Part shown: piece after piece, positions 54,948 to 64,000 of the stretch
Layout: the number at the start of each line of letters is the position of its first letter
Numbering within the stretch: the first letter of the stretch is position 1
Assembly: GCF_003697165.2 (NCBI RefSeq)
Contig: NZ_CP033092.2
Coordinates: 1,674,001-1,738,000 of the forward strand
DNA length: 64,000 nucleotides
Source: Escherichia coli DSM 30083 = JCM 1649 = ATCC 11775
GTDB lineage: Bacteria > Pseudomonadota > Gammaproteobacteria > Enterobacterales > Enterobacteriaceae
Direction of reading: 5' to 3'
Position numbers and translations under genes: made by a program
Notes under the pieces: model-generated
What the model was told of the DNA's origin: nothing
Database searches by the model: none
The model's input: only the letters and a program-made list of their open reading frames with translations

Positions 54948-55606
54948 TGTTCTGGCGCATTTTCCGTCTTGAGCTGCGCGTAGCGTTTCGCCATAGCGCC
55001 GAAATCGCCAACCCGCTGTGGTTCTTCCTGATTGTAATTACCCTTTTTCCGCTCAGTATCGGTCCGGAGCCGCAACTGCTGGCGCGTATTGCGCCGGGCA
55101 TTATCTGGGTTGCCGCGCTGCTTTCATCCTTGCTGGCACTCGAGCGACTGTTCCGTGACGATTTGCAGGACGGCAGTCTTGAACAATTGATGTTGTTGCC
55201 GTTACCCTTGCCCGCCGCTGTGCTGGCGAAGGTGATGGCGCACTGGATGGTAACCGGTCTGCCGTTACTTATCCTTTCGCCCCTGGTAGCAATGCTACTG
55301 GGAATGGATGTTTATGGCTGGCAAGTGATGGCGTTAACGCTACTGCTGGGAACCCCTACGCTTGGCTTTCTTGGTGCGCCGGGCGTGGCGCTGACAGTGG
55401 GACTTAAGCGCGGTGGTGTGCTGCTCAGCATACTGGTGTTACCGCTGACTATCCCATTACTCATCTTTGCCACCGCCGCGATGGACGCGGCTTCTATGCA
55501 TTTGCCCGTTGATGGGTATCTGGCAATTTTAGGCGCGTTGCTGGCAGGCACCGCGACATTAAGTCCTTTTGCGACGGCGGCAGCGTTACGAATCAGCATT
55601 CAATAA
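54944..55606 (+). CDS. ccmB: Haem exporter membrane protein CcmB
   Basis: A 220-residue protein with six hydrophobic segments, the membrane partner of CcmA. It contains ERLFRDDLQDGSLEQLMLLP, conserved in the family. Start overlaps ccmA by 4 bp. Length as in K-12. Confidence 0.97.
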   Translation: MMFWRIFRLELRVAFRHSAEIANPLWFFLIVITLFPLSIGPEPQLLARIAPGIIWVAALLSSLLALERLFRDDLQDGSLEQLMLLPLPLPAAVLAKVMAHWMVTGLPLLILSPLVAMLLGMDVYGWQVMALTLLLGTPTLGFLGAPGVALTVGLKRGGVLLSILVLPLTIPLLIFATAAMDAASMHLPVDGYLAILGALLAGTATLSPFATAAALRISIQ

Positions 55607-55647
55607 CGCTGGATTACTGATTTTTGTTCGAGTCTGGTATCGAAACT

Positions 55648-56385
55648 ATGTGGAAAACACTGCATCAACTGGCGATCCCACCACGGCTGTATCAAATCTG
55701 TGGCTGGTTTATACCGTGGCTGGCAATTGCCAGTGTGGTCGTGCTTACCGTCGGCTGGATCTGGGGGTTCGGCTTTGCTCCGGCTGATTATCAGCAGGGA
55801 AATAGCTACCGCATTATCTACCTGCATGTGCCTGCGGCGATCTGGTCGATGGGCATTTATGCATCAATGGCGGTGGCAGCGTTTATTGGCCTGGTCTGGC
55901 AGATGAAAATGGCCAACCTGGCGGTGGCGGCGATGGCCCCCATTGGTGCCGTGTTTACCTTTATTGCCCTGGTTACCGGCTCTGCATGGGGAAAACCGAT
56001 GTGGGGCACCTGGTGGGTATGGGATGCACGTCTGACTTCTGAACTGGTGCTGCTGTTTCTGTATGTTGGTGTCATTGCCCTGTGGCACGCCTTCGACGAC
56101 CGTCGTCTGGCTGGCCGTGCGGCAGGTATCCTGGTGCTGATTGGCGTGGTGAATCTGCCGATTATTCATTACTCCGTTGAGTGGTGGAACACCCTGCATC
56201 AGGGATCAACGCGGATGCAGCAAAGTATCGATCCGGCGATGCGTTCGCCGCTGCGCTGGTCGATTTTTGGCTTCCTGCTCCTGTCTGCCACGCTGACGCT
56301 GATGCGGATGCGTAATTTGATTTTGCTGATGGAAAAACGCCGTCCGTGGGTGAGTGAACTGATACTGAAAAGAGGCCGTAAATGA
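55648..56385 (+). CDS. ccmC: Haem delivery protein CcmC
   Basis: A 245-residue inner-membrane protein with six helices and the tryptophan-rich haem-handling motif WGTWWVWDARLTSELVLL. It attaches haem to CcmE. The ATG at 55648 is the family start; an open frame eight codons upstream overlaps the intergenic leader. It overlaps ccmD by 4 bp. Confidence 0.97.
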   Translation: MWKTLHQLAIPPRLYQICGWFIPWLAIASVVVLTVGWIWGFGFAPADYQQGNSYRIIYLHVPAAIWSMGIYASMAVAAFIGLVWQMKMANLAVAAMAPIGAVFTFIALVTGSAWGKPMWGTWWVWDARLTSELVLLFLYVGVIALWHAFDDRRLAGRAAGILVLIGVVNLPIIHYSVEWWNTLHQGSTRMQQSIDPAMRSPLRWSIFGFLLLSATLTLMRMRNLILLMEKRRPWVSELILKRGRK

Positions 56386-56591
56386 CCCCTGCATTTGCTT
56401 CCTGGAATGAATTTTTCGCAATGGGCGGTTACGCCTTTTTTGTCTGGTTGGCGGTGGTGATGACCGTTATTCCGCTGGTGGTTTTGGTCGTGCACTCGGT
56501 GATGCAACATCGCGCAATTCTGCGTGGCGTGGCGCAACAGCGGGCGCGTGAGGCGCGTTTACGTGCTGCGCAACAGCAGGAGGCTGCATGA
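56382..56591 (+). CDS. ccmD: Haem exporter accessory protein CcmD
   Basis: A 69-residue protein with one membrane helix (about 17-38) and a basic, Arg/Gln/Ala-rich cytoplasmic tail. It is needed to release holo-CcmE from the CcmABC complex. It overlaps ccmC and ccmE by 4 bp each. Confidence 0.96.
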
Positions 56592-57067
56592 ATATTCGCC
56601 GTAAAAACCGCTTGTGGATTGCCTGTGCCGTGCTGGCGGGGCTGGCGCTGACTATCGGTCTGGTGCTATATGCGCTGCGCTCGAATATCGATCTCTTTTA
56701 TACGCCGGGGGAGATTCTCTACGGCAAGCGTGAAACTCAGCAGATGCCGGAAGTCGGTCAGCGTCTGCGCGTTGGCGGGATGGTGATGCCGGGGAGTGTG
56801 CAGCGCGATCCCAATTCGCTAAAAGTAACTTTCACCATTTACGACGCTGAAGGTTCAGTAGATGTCTCTTACGAAGGCATTTTGCCGGATCTGTTCCGTG
56901 AAGGGCAGGGCGTTGTGGTGCAGGGCGAACTGGAAAAAGGCAATCATATCCTCGCGAAAGAAGTGCTGGCGAAACACGATGAAAACTACACGCCGCCAGA
57001 AGTTGAGAAAGCGATGGAAGCTAACCACCGTCGCCCGGCGAGTGTTTATAAGGACCCAGCATCATGA
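56588..57067 (+). CDS. ccmE: Haem chaperone CcmE
   Basis: A 159-residue periplasmic chaperone with an N-terminal anchor (about 9-29) and an OB-fold. The covalent haem-binding His130 lies in [10 protein letters not shown], with Tyr134 as a likely axial ligand. It carries haem from CcmC to CcmF/H. Four-base overlaps on both sides. Confidence 0.98.
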
Positions 57068-59007
57068 TGCCAGAAATTGGTAACGGGCTGCTGTGTCTGG
57101 CGCTAGGAATTGCGCTGCTGCTGTCCGTGTATCCGCTATGGGGCGTGGCGCGCGGGGACGCGCGCATGATGGCGTCTTCCCGCTTGTTTGCCTGGCTGCT
57201 GTTTATGTCTGTGGCTGGCGCATTTCTGGTGCTGGTCAATGCTTTCGTGGTCAACGACTTTACCGTCACCTATGTTGCCAGCAACTCCAATACCCAGCTT
57301 CCGGTGTGGTATCGCGTGGCGGCTACCTGGGGCGCGCATGAAGGCTCGCTCCTGCTGTGGGTGCTGCTGATGAGCGGCTGGACCTTTGCGGTAGCGATTT
57401 TTAGTCAGCGTATTCCGCTGGATATTGTGGCCCGCGTACTGGCGATAATGGGGATGGTCAGCGTCGGCTTTTTGCTGTTCATTCTCTTTACCTCTAACCC
57501 GTTCTCACGCACGTTGCCGAACTTCCCGATTGAAGGTCGCGATCTTAACCCGCTGTTACAGGATCCGGGGCTGATCTTCCATCCGCCTCTGCTTTATATG
57601 GGGTACGTCGGCTTCTCGGTGGCGTTTGCTTTTGCCATTGCATCTTTGTTGAGTGGGCGTCTGGACAGCACTTATGCGCGTTTTACTCGTCCGTGGACGC
57701 TGGCTGCGTGGATCTTCCTGACGCTCGGCATTGTGCTCGGTTCCGCATGGGCCTATTACGAACTCGGCTGGGGCGGCTGGTGGTTCTGGGATCCGGTAGA
57801 AAACGCCTCGTTTATGCCGTGGCTGGTGGGGACTGCGCTGATGCACTCACTGGCGGTCACTGAACAACGCGCCAGCTTCAAAGCGTGGACATTACTGCTG
57901 GCAATCAGTGCCTTCTCGTTGTGTCTACTGGGGACTTTCCTGGTGCGTTCCGGCGTGCTGGTATCGGTACACGCGTTTGCGTCTGATCCGGCGCGCGGTA
58001 TGTTTATCCTCGCCTTTATGGTGCTGGTGATTGGCGGTTCGCTGCTGCTGTTTGCCGCGCGTGGACACAAAGTTCGCTCACGCGTAAACAATGCGCTGTG
58101 GTCGCGGGAATCTTTGCTGTTAGCGAACAACGTTTTGCTGGTCGCCGCGATGCTGGTGGTGTTGCTGGGGACGTTGCTGCCGCTGGTGCACAAGCAACTG
58201 GGACTGGGCAGTATTTCGATTGGCGAACCGTTCTTCAACACCATGTTTACCTGGTTGATGGTGCCGTTTGCGCTACTGCTTGGTGTCGGCCCTCTGGTGC
58301 GCTGGGGACGCGATCGCCCACGTAAAATCCGCAATTTGTTGATTATCGCCTTCATCTCTACGCTGGTGCTGTCGCTGCTGTTGCCGTGGCTGTTCGAAAG
58401 CAAAGTTGTGGCGATGACAGTGCTCGGCCTGGCAATGGCCTGCTGGATTGCGGTGCTGGCAATTGCGGAAGCTGCGCTGCGTATTTCACGCGGCACGAAA
58501 ACCACCTTCAGTTATTGGGGGATGGTGGCGGCTCACCTGGGGCTGGCAGTGACAATTGTTGGCATTGCTTTTAGTCAGAACTATAGCGTTGAGCGTGATG
58601 TGCGCATGAAGTCCGGCGATAGCGTCGATATTCATGAATATCGCTTCACCTTCCGTGATGTCAAAGAGGTGACCGGTCCGAACTGGCGTGGCGGTGTGGC
58701 GACTATCGGCGTAACGCGAGATGGCAAGCCGGAAACAGTGCTGTATGCAGAAAAACGTTATTACAACACTGCCGGGTCGATGATGACCGAAGCGGCGATT
58801 GACGGTGGCATCACGCGTGACCTGTACGCGGCACTCGGTGAAGAGCTGGAAAACGGCGCGTGGGCCGTGCGTCTTTACTACAAACCATTTGTTCGCTGGA
58901 TTTGGGCGGGCGGGCTGATGATGGCGTTGGGCGGACTGCTGTGTCTGTTTGATCCTCGCTATCGTAAGCGCGTGAACCCGCAGAAAACTGCGCCGGAGGC
59001 TGCATGA
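57064..59007 (+). CDS. ccmF: Haem lyase subunit CcmF
   Basis: A 647-residue polytopic protein, the core of the cytochrome c haem lyase. It has the tryptophan motif [19 protein letters not shown], conserved histidines ([21 protein letters not shown]) and about 15 membrane helices. It reduces and ligates haem to apocytochrome CxxCH motifs together with CcmH. Confidence 0.98.
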
Positions 59008-59561
59008 AGCGCAAGGTATTGTTAATTCCGTTGATTATCTTCCTGGCGATTGCCGCGGCGCTGCTGTGGCAGCTGGCGCGTAATGCCGAAGGGGATGATC
59101 CGACCAATCTGGAATCGGCGCTCATTGGCAAGCCAGTGCCGAAGTTTCGCCTCGAATCACTGGACAATCCGGGGCAGTTTTATCAGGCGGATGTGCTGAC
59201 TCAGGGCAAACCGGTGCTGCTTAACGTCTGGGCGACCTGGTGTCCGACCTGCCGTGCGGAACATCAATATCTGAATCAGCTTTCTGCGCAGGGCATCCGC
59301 GTGGTCGGCATGAACTATAAAGACGATCGCCAGAAGGCAATCAGCTGGCTGAAAGAGCTGGGCAATCCTTACGCGCTAAGCCTGTTTGATGGCGACGGCA
59401 TGTTAGGGCTGGATCTCGGTGTCTATGGCGCGCCAGAAACGTTCCTTATTGACGGCAACGGCATCATTCGCTATCGCCATGCGGGCGATCTCAATCCTCG
59501 CGTCTGGGAAGAAGAGATCAAGCCACTGTGGGAGAAATACAGTAAGGAGGCCGCACAATGA
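59004..59561 (+). CDS. ccmG: Thioredoxin-like CcmG (DsbE)
   Basis: A 185-residue membrane-anchored thioredoxin-fold protein. An N-terminal hydrophobic anchor (about 5-24) is followed by the redox site WATWCPTC (Cys80, Cys83). It keeps the apocytochrome and CcmH cysteines reduced, taking electrons from DsbD. Four-base overlaps with ccmF and ccmH. Confidence 0.98.
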   Translation: MKRKVLLIPLIIFLAIAAALLWQLARNAEGDDPTNLESALIGKPVPKFRLESLDNPGQFYQADVLTQGKPVLLNVWATWCPTCRAEHQYLNQLSAQGIRVVGMNYKDDRQKAISWLKELGNPYALSLFDGDGMLGLDLGVYGAPETFLIDGNGIIRYRHAGDLNPRVWEEEIKPLWEKYSKEAAQ

Positions 59562-60610
59562 GGTTTTTATTGGGCGTGCTGATGCTGATGATCTCCGGCT
59601 CAGCGCTGGCGACCATCGACGTGTTGCAGTTTAAAGATGAAGCACAGGAACAACAGTTCCGTCAGCTCACTGAAGAACTGCGCTGCCCGAAATGCCAGAA
59701 CAACAGCATTGCCGATTCCAACTCGATGATTGCCACCGACCTGCGCCAGAAAGTGTATGAACTGATGCAGGAAGGCAAAAGTAAGAAAGAGATTGTCGAT
59801 TATATGGTGGCGCGTTACGGCAACTTCGTCACTTACGATCCGCCGTTAACGCCGCTGACCGTGCTGCTGTGGGTGCTGCCAGTAGTGGCTATTGGCATTG
59901 GCGGTTGGGTCATATACGCCCGTTCGCGGCGTCGGGTACGCGTGGTGCTGGAAGCGTTTCCAGAACAAAGCGTGCCGGAAGGTAAGCGTGCCGGATATGT
60001 TGTTTATCTGCCGGGTATTGTGGTGGCGTTAATTGTGGCTGGCGTCAGCTACTACCAGACTGGCAATTATCAGCAGGTGAAAATCTGGCAGCAGGCCACG
60101 GCACAGGCTCCGGCGTTACTGGACAGGGCGCTGGATCCGAAAGCCGATCCGCTCAACGAAGAAGAGATGTCGCGCCTTGCGCTGGGGATGCGTACTCAAC
60201 TGCAAAAAAATCCGGGAGATATAGAAGGCTGGATTATGTTGGGCCGCGTTGGCATGGCGCTGGGTAACGCCAGTATCGCCACCGATGCATACGCCACTGC
60301 GTATCGCCTCGATCCGAAAAACAGCGATGCTGCACTGGGATACGCTGAAGCGTTGACACGTTCATCTGATCCCAACGACAACCGCCTCGGCGGCGAACTG
60401 CTGCGCCAGTTGGTGAGAACGGACCATAGCAATATCCGTGTGTTAAGCATGTATGCATTTAATGCCTTTGAGCAGCAACGATTTGGCGAAGCCGTTGCCG
60501 CGTGGGAGATGATGTTGAAACTCTTACCTGCCAACGATACTCGCCGTGCGGTGATCGAACGTAGTATCGCGCAGGCGATGCAACATTTGTCGCCGCAGGA
60601 GAGTAAATAA
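59558..60610 (+). CDS. ccmH: Cytochrome c maturation protein CcmH
   Basis: A 350-residue fusion of the CcmH thiol-redox domain (signal to about 18; LRCPKCQ with Cys43 and Cys46) and, after membrane helices at about 105-123 and 150-166, a CcmI-like TPR domain that holds the apocytochrome. In many bacteria these are two genes; here they are one, as in K-12. Last gene of the cluster, followed by a bidirectional terminator. Confidence 0.98.
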   Translation: MRFLLGVLMLMISGSALATIDVLQFKDEAQEQQFRQLTEELRCPKCQNNSIADSNSMIATDLRQKVYELMQEGKSKKEIVDYMVARYGNFVTYDPPLTPLTVLLWVLPVVAIGIGGWVIYARSRRRVRVVLEAFPEQSVPEGKRAGYVVYLPGIVVALIVAGVSYYQTGNYQQVKIWQQATAQAPALLDRALDPKADPLNEEEMSRLALGMRTQLQKNPGDIEGWIMLGRVGMALGNASIATDAYATAYRLDPKNSDAALGYAEALTRSSDPNDNRLGGELLRQLVRTDHSNIRVLSMYAFNAFEQQRFGEAVAAWEMMLKLLPANDTRRAVIERSIAQAMQHLSPQESK

Positions 60611-60646
60611 AAAGTGGCCCGATGGTGATGCCATCGGGCTATTTTT
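60611..60646. terminator. Bidirectional terminator between ccmH and narP
   Basis: A perfect 9-bp inverted repeat GCCCGATGG/CCATCGGGC (60617-60625, 60631-60639) with A residues to the left and ATTTTT to the right. It serves the convergent ccmH and narP transcripts and overlaps the narP stop by a few bases. Confidence 0.9.
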
Positions 60647-61292
60647 ATTGTGCCCCGCGTTGTTGCAGGAACAGAATGGTGGCCGCCACGCGTGAGCGGA
60701 CGTTGAGTTTACGCAGCAGATTGCGAATATGGACTTTTACTGTCTGCTCGGAAATATTCAACACCGAGGCAATCTGTTTATTTGACAGCCCCTGTGCCAG
60801 CTCGTGCAGAACATCCAGCTCGCGTTCTGTCAGCACGCTGAAGGGGTCTTCTTCCGCGCCAAACATTTCACGTTCACGTAAGTACTGATTGACGCGTTCG
60901 CTAAAGACTTTGCTGCCTTTCGCTCCGGCACGAATTGCTTCCAGTAACACTTCCGGGTCGCTGTCTTTCAACAGATAACCGTCTGCGCCTGCGTCTATCA
61001 GTGCAAAGACATCGCTGGAGGCATCTGATACGGTCAGGATAATAATTTGCGCGGTAACGCCATCCCTGCGCAAGGCATTGAGGGTATCCAGGCCACTCAT
61101 GCCTTTCATATTGAGATCCAGCAAGATCACGTCGATATCCAGTCTATTCGCCAGATCGATCGCGCTTGCGCCGTCGCCCGCTTCGGCGACCACTTCAAAG
61201 CCAGAATCAAGCTCCAGTAACTGACGAACACCGCGTCGCATAAGTGGATGATCATCCACAATCATCACCTGAAAAGGCGTTGCTTCAGGCAT
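60645..61292 (-). CDS. narP: Nitrate/nitrite response regulator NarP
   Basis: A 215-residue NarL-family regulator. The receiver has MIVDDHPLMRRGV and phospho-acceptor Asp in ILLDLNMKGMSG (Asp59). The LuxR-type DNA-binding helix-turn-helix is VLTERELDVLHELAQGLSNKQIA. It activates napF through the 7-2-7 palindrome at 48342-48357. The start with CAGGAG upstream is chosen over a frame ten codons longer. No cognate sensor gene is in the window; NarQ is encoded elsewhere. Confidence 0.97.
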   Translation of the reverse strand: MPEATPFQVMIVDDHPLMRRGVRQLLELDSGFEVVAEAGDGASAIDLANRLDIDVILLDLNMKGMSGLDTLNALRRDGVTAQIIILTVSDASSDVFALIDAGADGYLLKDSDPEVLLEAIRAGAKGSKVFSERVNQYLREREMFGAEEDPFSVLTERELDVLHELAQGLSNKQIASVLNISEQTVKVHIRNLLRKLNVRSRVAATILFLQQRGAQ

Positions 61293-61611
61293 AGTAGTCT
61301 CCTGAGGTTTTATTAGAATCATTATGTTTGAGCGTAGCGTTGGTAACGCTACCAGGCGCGTGAATGTTACCCCATTTTATGTATGGACATGTAGTGAAAA
61401 CTACAACTTTGTCGTTCGCTTTGGCATCATCTTCATTATAAAGACGGAATTTTGCATCAGCTTCTCATCAGGAAAAACAACTAAAAAATCAATCACAATA
61501 CTTGTGCATTTCTTTAAACAGTTTTTAAAAACTGACTCCGGGTATGGAGCTATGGGTATTTTCTGTCCCCAATGCTTTTAACAGCAATTAATTTCATAGG
61601 ATGAAAGCTTA
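61293..61611. other. Intergenic region narP-yejO remnant
   Basis: About 320 bp between the divergent narP and yejO remnant. It is AT-rich and must hold the narP promoter. An 85-codon rightward frame (61324-61581) has no ribosome site or recognisable domain and I treat it as chance. No hairpin or RNA gene seen. Confidence 0.5.
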
Positions 61612-62409
61612 ATGCACCAATCTGGTTCTGTTTCTCTTTGTCGTTCCGCAATATCTGTTCTGGTGGCTACAGCGTTATATTCACCCATAGCATTAGCATC
61701 AACTGTTGAGTATGGTGAGACAGTTGATGGTGTTGTCCTGGAAAAAGATATCCAGCTGGTTTATGGGGCCGCCAATAATACGAAAATCAATCCTGGCGGA
61801 GAACAGCATATATAAGAATTTGGTGTAAGTAGTAATACTGAAATTAACGGGGGATATCAGTACGTTGAAATAAATGGCACCGCAGAATACGCAGTATTAA
61901 ATGATGGTTATCAAATTGTTCAAATGGGTGGCGCGGTAAATCAGACTACGATCAATAATGGAGTGCTACAGGTTTATGGCGCGGCGAATGATCCCACGAT
62001 TAAAGGAGGGCGCGGTGATGCGGCATTTACGTTGGGCAATGCCGGAAGCGTTGTTGATATCAGTACGTATGAATATACCTTGCTGGATAATGGCAACCAT
62101 AGCTGGAGTCTCGCAGAGAATCGCGTACAAATGCCCCCTTCAACCACGGATGTGCTGAATATGGCGGCAGCACAACCGCTGGTATTTGATGTAGAACTGG
62201 ACACCGTGCGTGGGCGTCTTGGTAGCGTAAAAGGCGTTAATTACGATACGGCGATGTGGAGTTCGGCAATTAACAGCCGCAACAACGTGAACACTGATGC
62301 GGGAGCTGGCTTTGAGCAAACATTGACGGGCCTGACGCTCGGTATCGATAGTCGTTTCTCCCGTGAAGAAAGCAGCACAACTCAGGCGGGTGTAGTCTGG
62401 ACGTTCTGA
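61612..62409 (+). pseudogene. yejO: yejO remnant: decayed AIDA-type autotransporter
   Basis: One reading frame runs from ATG 61612 to TGA 62407-62409 but is broken by TAA at 61813-61815. Before the stop lie a signal peptide (cleavage near IALA) and AIDA-like repeats (TVEYGETVDGVVLE, VYGAANNTKINPGG). After it the frame continues with EFGVSSNTEINGGYQ and QVYGAANDPTIKGG, then jumps to barrel-proximal sequence (AFTLGNAGSVVDIS, WSSAINSRNNVN) and finally straight to the terminal strand TQAGVVWTF. Compared with the full-length K-12 protein as I recall it (about 860 residues), most of the passenger and most of the beta-barrel are missing by two in-frame deletions. It cannot make a functional autotransporter. 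Confidence 0.88.
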
Positions 62410-62470
62410 TAACAGAAAATAAACAGGCCGTGATGTGTCGCTGTCTGTTTATCGAATTAAATGCAGATAT

Positions 62471-62499
62471 AAAAAAACCAACCGCAATAGGTTGGTTTT
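62471..62499 (-). terminator. proL terminator
   Basis: A 10-bp stem (62474-62483 with 62490-62499) with T residues following on the minus strand, 12 bp downstream of the tRNA 3' end. Confidence 0.88.
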
Positions 62500-62510
62500 C
62501 TTGGGATTTT

Positions 62511-62587
62511 TGGTCGGCACGAGAGGATTTGAACCTCCGACCCCCGACACCCCATGACGGTGCGCTACCAGGCTGCGCTACGTGCCG
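62511..62587 (-). tRNA. proL: tRNA-Pro (GGG anticodon)
   Basis: A 77-nt tRNA on the minus strand. The acceptor stem CGGCACG/CGTGCCG, encoded CCA end (62511-62513), T-loop GGTTCAAATC, and an anticodon loop with GGG (in CATGGGGTG) are visible. It reads CCC/CCU proline codons. The sequence equals E. coli proL. It is a known kind of integration target, but nothing is inserted here. Confidence 0.96.
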
Positions 62588-62601
62588 ACTCGTGGCTGCT
62601 A

Positions 62602-62629
62602 ATACTACCGTTTTCCACACCGATTGCAA
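62602..62629 (-). promoter_or_regulatory. proL promoter
   Basis: On the minus strand, -35 TTGCAA (62624-62629) and -10 TAGTAT (62602-62607) are spaced 16 bp, with a GC-containing discriminator (TAGCAGCC) before the tRNA, as expected for a stringently controlled stable-RNA promoter. Confidence 0.7.
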
Positions 62630-62661
62630 GTAAGATATTTTGCTAACTGATTTATAATTAA

Positions 62662-64000
62662 TCAGTTAGCGATAAAACGCTTCTCGTCTGTCAGTACTTG
62701 CAATAACAAACTTAACTGTGGTTTTTCATCTTTCACTCTTTCACCACGTAAGTTGTAAGTGCGGTATTTACCGTTATTGTTCAGCACCAGTGTCTTTTTC
62801 GGGGTGGTAATTGCCAGCGTATCGTTATCCGCGGCGGTAACCCAGTAATGGCGGCGTTGAGGGTTGAACAAATCCTGACCTTGCGAATATTCGCTGGCAG
62901 GTGTGCTGACATGTAGCAGGCGTTGCATCAGCGTCGTCATCAGATCGGTATGATCAGTCAGCGCATTAATACGCTGCGCCGGCGTGCCTGGCCAGTGAAT
63001 CACTAATGGCACCTGCAGATGACCGTGGGACCAGTCAAAGGTTTCTTCCTCTTCGCTCAGCGGAATACCCCGCCCGGCAGTGATAATCACCACCGTATTG
63101 TCCAGTTTGCCAGAATCACGCAGTGCATTGAGCACGCGGTTGATCTGGTCATCGACATTGCCTGCCGCCCGGCTATATTTCCGTGCAAATGCCTGCTGAT
63201 TGCTGTCGTCAATGTTTGTGCCATTGAAAGAGACCCACGAGAACCAGCGGTTATCTTCTTGTGCGTAGCGGCCCAGCCAGTTGATCCACTGCGTGGCGGT
63301 CTGTTCGTCGGATTGGGTGCGTACACTCGGCATCGAGAAATCTGACAACAATGCCTGACGATACAGCGGGCTGGTAAAGCCATCTGATGAGAATAACCCC
63401 AGCTGATAGCCTTGCTGATTAAGCGCAGTAATTAACGCCGCAGGCGTACGAGTCGACAGAATGCCGTCCATATAGCTCGGCGAGATGCCATAGAACAGGC
63501 CAAAGATGCCGTTGTCTGTAGTGTTGCCGGAGCTCATATGGCGCGTGAACGAAATATTTTGCTCAGCAAAACCTGCCAGCGCAGGCATCTGCTTCTCGAA
63601 GCGTGAGTAGTTCAGGCCATCGACAGTAATCAACAGCACATTCTGCCCGGTGCCCATATCGCGATAGCGCAGTTCGCTTAACGGATACTGAACGGAAACG
63701 GCGTCTGGATTGCCTTGCTCAATAAGACGGCGTTGATACTCCTGCGCATCAAGCAGGCCATGCTTCTCAAGAAAACGTCGTGCCGTCATCGGGTACGAAA
63801 GCGGCAGGTTAGCGCGCTGCATGGTGATCGGGCGATAGAAGTTGGCATCGGCCCAGATATAAACCACATGCGAGGCGATAAAGGCGATAAATAAGAATGC
63901 GGCCAGCGGGCGCGCGAAGCGCCGACGACGCGTCAGGCTGCGCAGCTTTTGCCAGCTCCACGTCGCAAACACCAGTTCAAGCAATAAAATAACCGGCACA
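62662..64000 (-). CDS. yejM: YejM (PbgA/LapC) inner-membrane regulator of LPS synthesis, 3' part
   Basis: The last 445 codons of yejM; the start lies beyond the window edge, so the ATG-like codon at the edge is internal. The visible part has the end of the N-terminal membrane domain (about the first 50 residues here) and the periplasmic arylsulfatase/alkaline-phosphatase-like domain (LLITVDGLNYSRFE, SGNTTDNGIFGLFYG, WSHGHLQVPLVI). YejM binds LPS and restrains degradation of LpxC by FtsH through LapB. The TGA at 62662-62664 lies in an inverted repeat (62642-62652/62660-62670) that may form a 3' hairpin. Confidence 0.96.
   Translation of the reverse strand, partial: VPVILLLELVFATWSWQKLRSLTRRRRFARPLAAFLFIAFIASHVVYIWADANFYRPITMQRANLPLSYPMTARRFLEKHGLLDAQEYQRRLIEQGNPDAVSVQYPLSELRYRDMGTGQNVLLITVDGLNYSRFEKQMPALAGFAEQNISFTRHMSSGNTTDNGIFGLFYGISPSYMDGILSTRTPAALITALNQQGYQLGLFSSDGFTSPLYRQALLSDFSMPSVRTQSDEQTATQWINWLGRYAQEDNRWFSWVSFNGTNIDDSNQQAFARKYSRAAGNVDDQINRVLNALRDSGKLDNTVVIITAGRGIPLSEEEETFDWSHGHLQVPLVIHWPGTPAQRINALTDHTDLMTTLMQRLLHVSTPASEYSQGQDLFNPQRRHYWVTAADNDTLAITTPKKTLVLNNNGKYRTYNLRGERVKDEKPQLSLLLQVLTDEKRFIAN

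Noticed and set aside
61324..61581. 85-codon ORF between narP and yejO
   Set aside because: No ribosome site, unusual composition, overlaps the expected narP promoter; best explained as chance.
62511..62662. Integration of a mobile element at the proL tRNA
   Set aside because: The tRNA is complete, followed by its normal terminator, with no integrase gene or repeated tRNA 3' end nearby; yejO remnant and yejM flank it as in the standard chromosome.

Overview
The window is core chromosome of Escherichia coli or Shigella, or a very close relative. Gene order and protein sequences match the K-12 arrangement from glpA to yejM almost gene for gene, shown here with gyrA, ompC and the nap/ccm genes on the plus strand. 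It is probably not K-12 itself: OmpC has a shorter loop 4 than I recall for K-12, the passenger of the autotransporter YfaL differs, and the yejO autotransporter is reduced to a stump. I see no prophage, insertion sequence, CRISPR array or recent island. The only mobile-type sequences are REP/BIME palindromes between genes.

Layout. 1-3.1 kb: the divergent glpA // glpT-glpQ glycerol-3-phosphate genes and a 47-codon small ORF. 3.1-7.7 kb: inaA, then nrdA-nrdB-yfaE (class Ia ribonucleotide reductase) with a visible NrdR/DnaA control region. 8.3-15.8 kb: autotransporter yfaL, ubiG and gyrA (wild-type quinolone region). 15.9-25.2 kb: the poorly characterised yfaA-yfaT-yfaS-yfaQ-yfaP envelope operon. 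25.2-32.5 kb: atoS-atoC and atoD-A-E-B (short-chain fatty acid and acetoacetate use) with a sigma-54 promoter and the AtoC palindrome. 32.6-39.1 kb: the Rcs phosphorelay (rcsC, rcsB, rcsD). 39.3-40.9 kb: micF sRNA and porin ompC. 41-47.4 kb: apbE, ada-alkB, yojI and mqo. 47.5-60.6 kb: eco, yojO, then periplasmic nitrate reductase napFDAGHBC running straight into cytochrome c maturation ccmABCDEFGH. 60.6-64 kb: narP, the yejO remnant, tRNA-Pro (proL) and the 3' part of yejM.

How the genes work together. nap needs haem-loaded c-type cytochromes (NapB, NapC), and ccm supplies them. NarP, encoded convergently at the end of the cluster, binds a perfect 7-2-7 palindrome in the napF promoter. RcsC/D/B form an envelope-stress relay. 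micF/ompC, eco, yejM and the yfa operon are further envelope functions.

The best candidate for an under-described system is yfaA-T-S-Q-P. By eye it encodes an anchored periplasmic protein (YfaA), an NlpC/P60-like protein (YfaT), an alpha-2-macroglobulin without the thioester (YfaS), a protein combining degenerate penicillin-binding-protein motifs with a SpoIID-like stretch and an HEYLH motif (YfaQ), and a DUF2135 protein (YfaP). This suggests peptidoglycan-linked envelope surveillance or repair, and is inference.
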